Below are positions 7,693-14,355 of a stretch of DNA of 16,737 bases, piece after piece. The translations under genes were made by a program, and so were the position numbers. The notes under the pieces are model-generated. The model worked only from the letters and a program-made list of their open reading frames with translations. It was not told where the DNA came from and did not search any database. The stretch is from assembly GCA_012842765.1 (NCBI GenBank), contig DUWJ01000252.1, positions 1-16,737 of the forward strand, in the 5' to 3' direction. This DNA is from Bacillota bacterium (lineage in GTDB: Bacteria; Bacillota; DTU025). The stretch's first letter is position 1, and every line of letters begins with the position of its first letter.

Positions 7693-8722
7693 AGAGATCC
7701 TCGAATATCTTGCGAAGTTTCGGGCTCTCACGCAGAGTCTCAAGGGCAATTTCCGCGTGTCCGCGGGTATAGCCGTTCCCTATGATCATCGTGACGTCAC
7801 GGCCGACTCCCTCTGCGCCTAGGGCCGCGGCGGTGAAGCTCGTCGCCATGCTGAAGAAATATATGATGCCCATATCGCGTGTTGACAGTATGGACGACAT
7901 CTCTGTGCCCGGAATGTTAACGCAGTTGATCGTGACGTCTGCCATTTTTCCGCCTGTCGCCTCTTCAACCATCTTCATGATCTCCAGCGGCCGCGTAGCA
8001 TCGCCAGCAATCACAACATCGGCAAATCCTGTTGCCTCGGCCCGGGCTTTACTAGCTTCGCTGTGTGCCAATGCTATTACCTTTCCGGTGACGCCGGCAC
8101 GTTTCTTGGCCTCATACATGCAGAGAAGGCCGGATTTACCGCCTGCCCCGATAATGAGCACGGTATCGCCAGGATGCACTAGCTTTGCGGTCTGTGCGGG
8201 GGCTCCCGCCACATCCAAAACTGCCAACGAGAGGCTATCTGGCATGTCATTCGGAAGCTTGGCATAGATTCCGCTTTCGAAAAGGATTGCATGCCCTTCA
8301 ATGTCAACTTGGTCGGTATCAAGATGAACTTTGATGATTTTGTCGATGACAAGGGGAGTCAGAGTGAGAGAGACGAGGGTAGCGATCCTGTCTCCAACCT
8401 CAAGATCCGTACTGCCAATAAGATCGGGTCCGATCTTCTCAACAGTTCCTATCAGCATTCCTCCTGAACCAGTAACTGGGTTGTGGTGCTTCCCTCGGTC
8501 AGCGACGATGCCCATCATGATTTCGCCTATCCGTTTCTCGTCATTTCCGGCCTGCTTCTTGATCTGGGTGAAGCTGGCAGCGTCGATATTGAGGGTTTGA
8601 ACATTAATGAGGATCTCGTTATCGCGGACTGCCATCTCATTGTCGATCTTCCATGCAGCCTGCGGCATCGAGCCCTCTGGTTCGATTACTCGGTGGGTTC
8701 CATACTTACAGCCTTTTGCCAA
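7682..8722 (-). CDS. kdd: L-erythro-3,5-diaminohexanoate dehydrogenase
   Basis: Kdd oxidatively deaminates 3,5-diaminohexanoate with NAD+ to 5-amino-3-oxohexanoate. The N-terminus AKGCKYGTHRVIEP is typical of the family. A dinucleotide-binding loop, VLIIGAGGKSG (about residues 189-198), lies in a zinc-alcohol-dehydrogenase-like fold. CYS/HIS zinc ligands of true alcohol dehydrogenases are not evident, as expected. AGGAGG eight bases before TTG at 8722 gives 346 aa; a GTG at 8731 overlaps the SD and is not credible. It is the first gene of the operon, with a sigma-54 promoter immediately upstream, so its position does not follow pathway order. Confidence 0.95.
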   Translation of the reverse strand: MAKGCKYGTHRVIEPEGSMPQAAWKIDNEMAVRDNEILINVQTLNIDAASFTQIKKQAGNDEKRIGEIMMGIVADRGKHHNPVTGSGGMLIGTVEKIGPDLIGSTDLEVGDRIATLVSLTLTPLVIDKIIKVHLDTDQVDIEGHAILFESGIYAKLPNDMPDSLSLAVLDVAGAPAQTAKLVHPGDTVLIIGAGGKSGLLCMYEAKKRAGVTGKVIALAHSEASKARAEATGFADVVIAGDATRPLEIMKMVEEATGGKMADVTINCVNIPGTEMSSILSTRDMGIIYFFSMATSFTAAALGAEGVGRDVTMIIGNGYTRGHAEIALETLRESPKLRKIFEDLYAR

Positions 8723-8730
8723 TTGCCACA

Positions 8731-8736
8731 CCTCCT
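8731..8736 (-). promoter_or_regulatory. Ribosome binding site of kdd (TTG start)
   Basis: AGGAGG precedes TTG at 8722 by eight bases. The leader from the predicted sigma-54 start site to this codon is only about 30 bases. Confidence 0.85.
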
Positions 8737-8763
8737 ATGATACACGCACACAAGAGATAACGT

Positions 8764-8779
8764 TGCAATATCCATGCCA
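8764..8779 (-). promoter_or_regulatory. Sigma-54 (-24/-12) promoter of the lysine operon
   Basis: On the minus strand TGGCAT-GGATA-TTGCA matches the sigma-54 consensus TGGCAC-N5-TTGCW with one mismatch. The invariant GG and GC doublets have the required spacing (GG at 8778-8777, GC at 8766-8765). Transcription would start near 8753, giving a leader of about 30 bases before kdd. An EBP gene with an intact GAFTGA loop lies directly upstream, which supports the assignment. Confidence 0.87.
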
Positions 8780-8833
8780 GAGACGAAACACGCTGTAGCT
8801 GCGCTTGCCCCTGTCCAACGTCTGCTCATTTAC

Positions 8834-8856
8834 GGGCAGCTGCCCAATTATGGGCA
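8834..8856. promoter_or_regulatory. Probable enhancer (upstream activator sequence) for the sigma-54 activator
   Basis: Two overlapping perfect inverted repeats share one arm: GGGCAGCTGCCC (8834-8845) and TGCCCAATTATGGGCA (8841-8856). A further TGCCC half-site is at 8806-8810. Their centre is about 85-100 bases upstream of the predicted transcription start, the usual distance for binding by Fis-type HTH activators. Assignment to this regulator is inferred from position and symmetry. Confidence 0.6.
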
Positions 8857-8929
8857 CTGCGTGCGTGACAGTTCGCCACTTCAAGTGACATATAGAACTG
8901 CCCCGGCCGCTCCAATGACGGACCGTTAC

Positions 8930-10459
8930 TTATTTGTCTGTATAATCGAGATCTTTTCTGCGTATGTCGGAAGCGTCGATGCTGTAACGCTTCAGCTTGT
9001 GCTGCAGAGTCTGCCTGGGTATGTCGAGGTATCGGGCTGTGGCAGAGATGTTTCCCTCGCATGTTTCGAGTGCAGCCCATATCAGGCTCTTCTCGATCTG
9101 TTCAAGGGTGGGTACCAGCGGCGCCTTGGCCTCTTCCTCTATTGCCGGCGTTGAGTTATCTCGGAACTGGCTGGTGGGCAGGAATCTATTGGCTCTAGGT
9201 CGGGATGCCGCATCTCCTGGGCCGTGCGAAAGAACATGCGGTGGAAGATGTTCTAGTCCTATGAGTGATCCGTGGGACAACTGGACTGCTGCTTCAATTG
9301 CGTGTTGAAGCTCTCTCACATTTCCAGGCCACGGATATTCCATGAACAGTTCAAATACATCACGGGTTACTCCGTGCACGTTCACGCCAAATTGTGAGCT
9401 GTAGCGCTCAATGAAGTGTTCGGTAAGCGCAGGTATATCGTCTTTTCGCTTCCTCAGAGGAGGTATTTCTATGATGATGACGCCCAGCCTGAAGAAGAGG
9501 TCGCGTCGTATCAGATTGCGTTCTACTGCTGTGGCGGGATTCGAGGACATGGCGGATATTAGGCGCACGTCTACCTTTCGCTCAGAAGACTCCCCTATTC
9601 TGCGCAATGAGCCCTCCTGCAGCACCCTGAGAAGCTTCGCCTGGAGCGGCAGAGGCATTGCGTCAACCTCGTCGAGAAACAGACTTCCTCCGTCTGCGAC
9701 TTCGAAAAGCCCCGGCCGATTCTCTGCCCCGGTGAAGGCGCCCCTCGCTGTCCCGAAAAGTATCCCTTCGAGCAGGGTCTCCGGGAGTGCGGCGCAGTTC
9801 TGTGCTATGAATGGCCGGGCCGCTCGTGGGCTGGAGTTGTGGATCGATTGTACGACGAGTTCTTTTCCGGTTCCGGTCTCGCCGTAGATCAGCACTGCGG
9901 AACCGCTCTGAGATGCTCGCTTTGCACGGGCCACGACATCCTGCATGTTCTGGCTGACAGCGACTATATCATCAAAGGTGTATCTGGCCGTTCCTACCTT
10001 GACTCGATGGCCAGTCGCCGAGTGCACGCCAGCTGTTGTTATCAGCTCCGCCTGGAGATCAACTACGCGTTCTACTAGCTCTTTCACCAAGGTAACGTCT
10101 TTGGAGACCTCGATGGCGCCTATGAGCTTGGCACCGCTGTAGATCGGAAGTGTTGAGTTCATTGTCGTGATGGTGTCACCCTTGTAGTTCCGGAATGTCT
10201 GCTGCCTTACAGGGGCTGGGCGACCAGTACGAAGGACTGACATCAAGGTGCTTGTATCTTCTGATAATGATGGAAAGACGGATAGAATATGGCGTCCAAC
10301 AACTTCTTGGGGGTCTAGGTTGTCGAGGGAAGCTGCAATCCTGTTGTAAAAGACTGTGATGCCACATGTGTCAACGATGTGGATTCCTTCATTGATGGAA
10401 TCGAGAACGACTCTCAGATCCGCACTGAGGTGTTCAAGATCGATTGAAGCATCACGCAT
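8930..10459 (-). CDS. Sigma-54-dependent transcriptional activator (PAS–AAA+–HTH), probable regulator of the lysine operon
   Basis: This is an enhancer-binding protein of the RocR/BkdR type. An N-terminal PAS domain (about residues 10-125, starting LDSINEGIHIVD) likely senses a small molecule. The AAA+ domain has Walker A GETGTGKE (193-200), the sigma-54 contact loop GAFTGA (240-245), Walker B SLFLDE (259-264) and the FFRLGVIIIEIPPLR segment. A Fis-type helix-turn-helix follows at about 452-492 (NISATARYLDIPRQTLQHKLK). A Ser/Pro/Asn-rich linker joins the last two. The start ATG has only a weak SD (GGTGGTGA). It sits 207 bases upstream of kdd in the same direction, next to the -24/-12 promoter and enhancer-like repeats, so lysine or a lysine catabolite is the likely signal; this is inference. 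Confidence 0.92.
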   Translation of the reverse strand: MRDASIDLEHLSADLRVVLDSINEGIHIVDTCGITVFYNRIAASLDNLDPQEVVGRHILSVFPSLSEDTSTLMSVLRTGRPAPVRQQTFRNYKGDTITTMNSTLPIYSGAKLIGAIEVSKDVTLVKELVERVVDLQAELITTAGVHSATGHRVKVGTARYTFDDIVAVSQNMQDVVARAKRASQSGSAVLIYGETGTGKELVVQSIHNSSPRAARPFIAQNCAALPETLLEGILFGTARGAFTGAENRPGLFEVADGGSLFLDEVDAMPLPLQAKLLRVLQEGSLRRIGESSERKVDVRLISAMSSNPATAVERNLIRRDLFFRLGVIIIEIPPLRKRKDDIPALTEHFIERYSSQFGVNVHGVTRDVFELFMEYPWPGNVRELQHAIEAAVQLSHGSLIGLEHLPPHVLSHGPGDAASRPRANRFLPTSQFRDNSTPAIEEEAKAPLVPTLEQIEKSLIWAALETCEGNISATARYLDIPRQTLQHKLKRYSIDASDIRRKDLDYTDK

Positions 10460-10515
10460 CAGTCACCACCACCGCAGGAACCATTTGCATGCCCAACTTT
10501 CGGCATCCAACTACA

Positions 10516-10545
10516 ATTGTATCGTACATTGGCCAGAAACAACAG
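10516..10545 (-). promoter_or_regulatory. Possible weak sigma-70 promoter of the regulator gene
   Basis: TACAAT (10521-10516) could act as -10 box with a poor -35 (CTGTTG, 10545-10540, 18-base spacer). It lies between the ddl terminator and the regulator start, where a promoter is expected because the upstream operon ends at that terminator. The match alone is weak. Confidence 0.25.
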
Positions 10546-10610
10546 GATGAACCAGGGAGAAGAAACTTGGGAATCCGGGTGTATGACTGACCCGTGGGTG
10601 AGCTAGAAGG

Positions 10611-10658
10611 AAAAAGATGACTCAGCGGTGGATCGCTTGGCTCCACCAAAGAGTCATC
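10611..10658 (-). terminator. Intrinsic terminator of the DUF512–ddl gene string
   Basis: Read on the minus strand, GATGACTC pairs with GAGTCATC as an outer stem and GGTGGA with TCCACC as an inner stem, separated by a symmetric TTT/GCT internal loop, and the hairpin is followed at once by TTTTT. It lies 25 bases after the ddl stop and separates the housekeeping genes from the regulator of lysine fermentation. Confidence 0.88.
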
Positions 10659-10682
10659 CTACCAAAGCTCCATATACTTCGT

Positions 10683-11600
10683 TCAGTCTTTTAGGGCACC
10701 ATCGAGCAGAATCTGGATGAGTTGATCGAAGGAAATCCCTCGCGCCCGGGCGGCGTCAGGCAGAAGGCTCACCTCAGTGAGGCCTGGGAGCGTGTTCACC
10801 TCGAGAACCCATACACTGCCATTCGGTTCGACTATCATGTCGACTCTCGAGTAACCGCGACACTTCAAGGCAGCATGGGCAGCCAAAGCGAGCCTCTGGC
10901 ACTCTTTCTGTGCGGCATTTCCAATTCGAGCAGGGATTACGTGCTCAGACATCCCAGGAGTATACTTCGATTCCCAATCGTAGAACTCGTTCTTTGGCAC
11001 TATCTCAAGCACCGGCAGCGCCTCTGTATCATGGTTACCTAGGACGCCTACGGTAACTTCCGTACCCTTGATGAACTTTTCGACGACTGCTTCTTCATCA
11101 TAGTTGAAGGCGTACGATAATGCATCTTGAAGAGCGCCGTCATCCTTAACTATGCTTATTCCGACAGTCGACCCCTGCGAAGATGGCTTCACTACACACG
11201 GAATGCCGATGCTCAAGGCGCGCTCCAAAGCCGATTGGAACGGGGAATGGCAATCCACCACTACATAGGGGGGAGTAGGGATTCCTGACACTTCAAAGAG
11301 CGCCTTGGAGATTGTCTTGTCCATGGCGATTGCGCTGGAGAGCACCGATGAGCCGGTGTATGGGATGCCCATCAACTCGAGGGCCCCTTGTATACAACCG
11401 TCTTCGCCGTATTTCCCATGCAGCGCGATGAAAGCCACATCGGGGCGGAGCTCGGCCAGCACACCGATGGCGTTGTCCGCCGGGTCGACTGATATGACCT
11501 CATGGCCTAGCCTGCGCAAGGCGGCCTCTACCTGTGCGCCTGATTTGAGTGAGATCTCTCTCTCACTCGAAGATCCTCCCATGAGGACAGCTACTTTCAT
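10683..11600 (-). CDS. ddl: D-alanine–D-alanine ligase
   Basis: Ddl is an ATP-grasp enzyme that joins two D-alanines for peptidoglycan precursors in the cytoplasm. Seen in order are MKVAVLMGGSSSEREISLKSG (E13 is the conserved N-terminal glutamate), ALHGKYGEDG, the ATP-binding VVKPSSQGSTVGI, the omega loop with KYTPG (Y213) followed by VIPARI, and EVNTLPGLTEVSLLP for metal binding. The tyrosine in the omega loop suits D-Ala-D-Ala rather than D-Ala-D-Lac synthesis. The length is 305 aa. ATG at 11600 begins the conserved core; TTG at 11618, preceded by GGCGGTGA, is a possible earlier start. It is the last gene before the terminator and is not within a mur/fts cluster here. Confidence 0.95.
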   Translation of the reverse strand: MKVAVLMGGSSSEREISLKSGAQVEAALRRLGHEVISVDPADNAIGVLAELRPDVAFIALHGKYGEDGCIQGALELMGIPYTGSSVLSSAIAMDKTISKALFEVSGIPTPPYVVVDCHSPFQSALERALSIGIPCVVKPSSQGSTVGISIVKDDGALQDALSYAFNYDEEAVVEKFIKGTEVTVGVLGNHDTEALPVLEIVPKNEFYDWESKYTPGMSEHVIPARIGNAAQKECQRLALAAHAALKCRGYSRVDMIVEPNGSVWVLEVNTLPGLTEVSLLPDAARARGISFDQLIQILLDGALKD

Positions 11601-11665
11601 CTGGGTTTGATCATCCAATGACGTCACCGCCGTTTCTAGCTGAAGTAGACCGACACTGCACACTA

Positions 11666-11881
11666 TCACTTGGGCCAGACACGAAAAATCTCCCGCAATG
11701 TGCAGGTGGTCGTCTTGATCACTATGAGAAGGTATGCGATTCCGCAGACAAGCAGAAATCCTCGGGCGATTGCAGCATGACGCCACTGGGCATCGCTCAT
11801 ATCGGCGCTCCGCTTGAACCAGAGCACCACGACGAGAATAACCACGGCAATAACGGATCCGATCATGAGCAAAGCCGCCAT
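11666..11881 (-). CDS. Small two-helix membrane protein of unknown function
   Basis: This 71-residue reading frame encodes two hydrophobic segments, about residues 3-21 (LLMIGSVIAVVILVVVLW) and 42-55 (FLLVCGIAYLLIVI), joined by a polar loop with KRSADMSDAQWRH. The ATG has GGTGA seven bases upstream. It lies 30 bases after surE and about 65 bases before ddl on the same strand, filling what would otherwise be a gap in a compact operon. I do not recognise the family. The strongly hydrophobic, well-ordered composition argues for a real gene, but short length leaves doubt. Confidence 0.6.
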   Translation of the reverse strand: MAALLMIGSVIAVVILVVVLWFKRSADMSDAQWRHAAIARGFLLVCGIAYLLIVIKTTTCTLREIFRVWPK

Positions 11882-11911
11882 AGCTTCATCACCGATGCAT
11901 ACTATGCCGCC

Positions 11912-12673
11912 CTACAGACGAATGTCCCACTCCTTAAGCATATCCGCTGTACGCCGACAAGTTGCATCGAACCTTAAGGGAGTGATTGAAACAGCTCCGG
12001 TTCTGATGGCTTCCGTATCCAGTCCGTCATCGGATGGAGGGGTATCCGGGTCCCCGGATAGCCAATAGTATGGTCGTCCACGAGGATCTACCCTACGCTC
12101 GAAGATGTTATTATACCGTTGAACCCCCAGCCTGGTGACGGCCACCTTGCCTGAGTTGAAGCCATCCGGAACATTCACGTTGAGCACCACCCCTTCTGGC
12201 AGGCCCCTAGTGGCCACTTGAGAGGCGAGCTTTGCCGCTACGCGAGCCGCTGGCTCATAGTCTGATGGGTCATATGATCCTGTGGAAACCGCAATCGCCG
12301 GTATGCCGGCAAACGCGCCTTCGGCTGCAGCAGCTACTGTGCCAGAGTATATGACGTCGGTTCCCAAGTTAGGCCCGCGGTTGATGCCTGAGAGGACTAT
12401 GTCGGGACGTTCCGGCAAGAGCTCTTCTAGGGCCAGCTTGACACAGTCGGACGGCGTGCCGCTGACCGACCACGCCTCAGCCTCGATACCCCTAAACGCA
12501 GTCTTCTCCGCCCGGAGCGGAAGCCCCATTGTCAGGGCATGACTTATCGCGCTCCTCTCTCGGTCTGGCGCGCAGATCCAGAGCTTATCTGCGATTTCAG
12601 CGATGGCTCTGGCAAGGGCCAGCAATCCAGGCGCCCATATGCCATCATCGTTCGAGATCAATGCTTTGAGAAT
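11912..12673 (-). CDS. surE: 5'/3'-nucleotidase SurE (ATT start proposed)
   Basis: SurE is a metal-dependent phosphatase acting on nucleoside monophosphates and short polyphosphates or oligonucleotides. With the proposed start the protein begins MLKALISNDDGIWAPG; metal ligands fall at D9, D10, S41 (RERSAISHALT) and N98 (SGINRGPNLG), nearly the same numbers as in structurally known SurE. The GTVAAAAEG motif follows. AGGAGG is eight bases before ATT at 12673, while the first ordinary start codon, TTG at 12661, is 20 bases from it and would delete the first beta strand. An in-frame TAG lies just upstream of the ATT, so no ATG/GTG/TTG can be used. The length is 253 aa. It follows the mgtC-family gene by about 28 bases. 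Confidence 0.92.
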   Translation of the reverse strand: MLKALISNDDGIWAPGLLALARAIAEIADKLWICAPDRERSAISHALTMGLPLRAEKTAFRGIEAEAWSVSGTPSDCVKLALEELLPERPDIVLSGINRGPNLGTDVIYSGTVAAAAEGAFAGIPAIAVSTGSYDPSDYEPAARVAAKLASQVATRGLPEGVVLNVNVPDGFNSGKVAVTRLGVQRYNNIFERRVDPRGRPYYWLSGDPDTPPSDDGLDTEAIRTGAVSITPLRFDATCRRTADMLKEWDIRL

Positions 12674-12681
12674 GGGAAAGA

Positions 12682-12687
12682 CCTCCT
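12682..12687 (-). promoter_or_regulatory. Ribosome binding site pointing to an ATT start for surE
   Basis: AGGAGG is a perfect SD core. Eight bases later comes ATT, in frame with the conserved SurE N-terminus. It overlaps an in-frame TAG, so translation cannot begin further upstream. Confidence 0.8.
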
Positions 12688-12701
12688 ACTGTGACCCAAG
12701 A

Positions 12702-13388
12702 CTAGAATCTCTCGATCTCGGCCTTAAGTATCCCAGAAAGGCTGAGAACATGCTGAAGCAAGTCTGCCTGGGCCAACTGGGGATCCCTGCCAACCATGTT
12801 GGACGAGATTGTGACGTCGATCGATACAATAGAATTCTCCCTGTCAACGTTTATCTCGGTTTCGACTATGTTCATTCTGTATTTTCCAATTATAGTGGCA
12901 ATTTCGCCAAGTAGCCCCGGCCGGTCAATGGCGTTCACCTTGAGCACGGCTTCTCCATGTGGAAAGTATTTTCTTTCGACCCTGCTCATAATCACCAAAA
13001 TGAACTGGACCAACACTGTTGCGCCTATTGCCGGCCACACCATTCCCGCTCCAATGGCAAGGCCTATTCCTGCTGTCGTCCAAAGGCTTGCTGCAGTTGT
13101 AAGCCCTCTGATGGAGAGGCCTTCTCTCATGATCGTGCCCGCTCCCAAGAAACCAATGCCGCTGACAACTTGCGCCGCAACTCTGGCAGGATCGTGCAGA
13201 CCGGAACCGGCAGGGCCAAAACCATGTATGCTGACAATGGTGATAAGGGCCGACCCAAGGCATACCAAGGAGTGCGTGCGCAAGCCGGCGGACTTGCCTT
13301 GCCTCTCCCTCTCAAGCCCTATTACTGAGCCTATCAATGTTGCGAGGCTCATCAGCCCTAACTGCTGCCAGAGCAAAGCTCTATCCAT
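12702..13388 (-). CDS. MgtC/SapB-family membrane protein with C-terminal ACT-like domain
   Basis: The N-terminal half (about residues 10-138) has several transmembrane segments and the family signatures GLERE, GLRTH, SGIGFLGAG and GLTTAASLWTTAGIGLAIG. The C-terminal part, from about 147 (VLKVNAIDRPGLLGEIATII), has the shape of an ACT ligand-binding domain, as in the longer members of this family. MgtC proteins are linked to growth at low magnesium and inhibition of the F-type ATP synthase in pathogens, but the role of environmental members is unclear. The ATG start has a GGAGGGGGG stretch just upstream. The length is 228 aa, with close spacing to the HEAT-repeat gene before it and surE after it. 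Confidence 0.9.
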   Translation of the reverse strand: MDRALLWQQLGLMSLATLIGSVIGLERERQGKSAGLRTHSLVCLGSALITIVSIHGFGPAGSGLHDPARVAAQVVSGIGFLGAGTIMREGLSIRGLTTAASLWTTAGIGLAIGAGMVWPAIGATVLVQFILVIMSRVERKYFPHGEAVLKVNAIDRPGLLGEIATIIGKYRMNIVETEINVDRENSIVSIDVTISSNMVGRDPQLAQADLLQHVLSLSGILKAEIERF

Positions 13389-13407
13389 ACTCCCCCCTCC
13401 AATCGCT

Positions 13408-14304
13408 CTAGCTTACCACTCTAGCGTGGGATTCTGCTACAATGCCCATTACTTGCTCGGCGGTTGCGCTCACTAGTTCGCGCGCCTTGTCCAACGCCTC
13501 TATGACGGGAGTAACCGCTTCGTCGCCAGCTATCTCCTTCAATGCTTGCAGGGCGGGAATGCGCAAGTCCTCGTTTTCTATGCATATGGCGACTAGAGGT
13601 TCTACTGCCCTGATATCACCAATTATTCGAAGCGCTTGTATCGCTGCGATTCGGACATCGCGCGAGTCGTCCTCGAGGCAGTCTGCCAAGACGTCGAATG
13701 AAGCTGGATCACCTATCTTGCGCAATGCCTCCACTGCTTCATACCTCACGCCGCGGTCTGCGTCGCGCGCCAACGCAATCAGGTGCGGCACTGCCCGGTC
13801 TTCGCCCATATCGCCCACGAGTTTAGCTGCGCGTTTTCTTACGGTGATGTCTTTAGAACATAGTTTTGCTTCGATCAGGGGCCACAGTCCATCGCGATCC
13901 ACAGACTTCAGAGCGTTGCACGCGCTGTAGTAGACGTATACGCTCTCGTCGCGTAATGCGCGGACTAGCGGCAACAACGCCGCATTGCCGCCGCACGAAG
14001 ACAGCCCCTCAACCGCCCAGACCCTAACTCCCTCGTCAGGGTCTGAAAGCGAATCTGCAAGCAGAGGGATGCATCTTGAGTCCTCCAACTTGGAAAGCCC
14101 GTAGGCTGCGGCTCGCCGCGTAGCATCATCCCCGGTTGCCAAGAGGTCGGCCAAGAGTCCCAACAATCGCGTCCTGATAGAAGCTATCTGATCAGCAACG
14201 TTCCGTTTACAACAGATATCCGCGGTTGTTAAGTCCTGCTCCAGGGTTTTAAGTTCCTCAACTAGAGCCTCTATTCGCTTGGAATCAACCGATGCTGTAG
14301 ACAA
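13408..14304 (-). CDS. HEAT-repeat protein of unknown function
   Basis: After an N-terminal helical stretch of about 60 residues (RIEALVEELKTLEQDL...), the protein consists of six or seven HEAT-like (PBS-lyase type) repeats of roughly 31 residues, each with a VR..A...L pattern: RRAAAYGLSKL, VRVWAVEGL, VRKRAAKLVGDMG, VRYEAVEALRKIG, VRIAAIQALRIIG. Such solenoids bind proteins or act as chaperone scaffolds for cofactors; no catalytic motif is visible. TTG at 14304 is chosen because GGGGGTG lies seven bases before it (298 aa); GTG at 14322 would add six residues but has no SD. It lies between plsY and the mgtC-family gene, where gpsA is often found. The partner is unknown. Confidence 0.85.
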   Translation of the reverse strand: MSTASVDSKRIEALVEELKTLEQDLTTADICCKRNVADQIASIRTRLLGLLADLLATGDDATRRAAAYGLSKLEDSRCIPLLADSLSDPDEGVRVWAVEGLSSCGGNAALLPLVRALRDESVYVYYSACNALKSVDRDGLWPLIEAKLCSKDITVRKRAAKLVGDMGEDRAVPHLIALARDADRGVRYEAVEALRKIGDPASFDVLADCLEDDSRDVRIAAIQALRIIGDIRAVEPLVAICIENEDLRIPALQALKEIAGDEAVTPVIEALDKARELVSATAEQVMGIVAESHARVVS

Positions 14305-14355
14305 GAAACGCACCCCCGGCACATAGTCTCAAGGGGCAAAATAATCAGCAATGAG

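Noticed and set aside
10611..10658. T-box or other riboswitch because of GGTGG within a structured hairpin
   Set aside because: The T-box core sequence is absent, and the hairpin with its T-run on the minus strand is fully explained as the ddl terminator.
11601..11786. N-terminal extension of Ddl by 62 residues
   Set aside because: The added residues overlap the small membrane protein gene and do not resemble any Ddl; the conserved core begins at MKVAVLMGG.
12796..13476. Long plus-strand frame opposite the mgtC-family gene
   Set aside because: It is antisense to a clear membrane-protein gene, is low in complexity (rich in Pro, Ser and Thr), and has no family resemblance.
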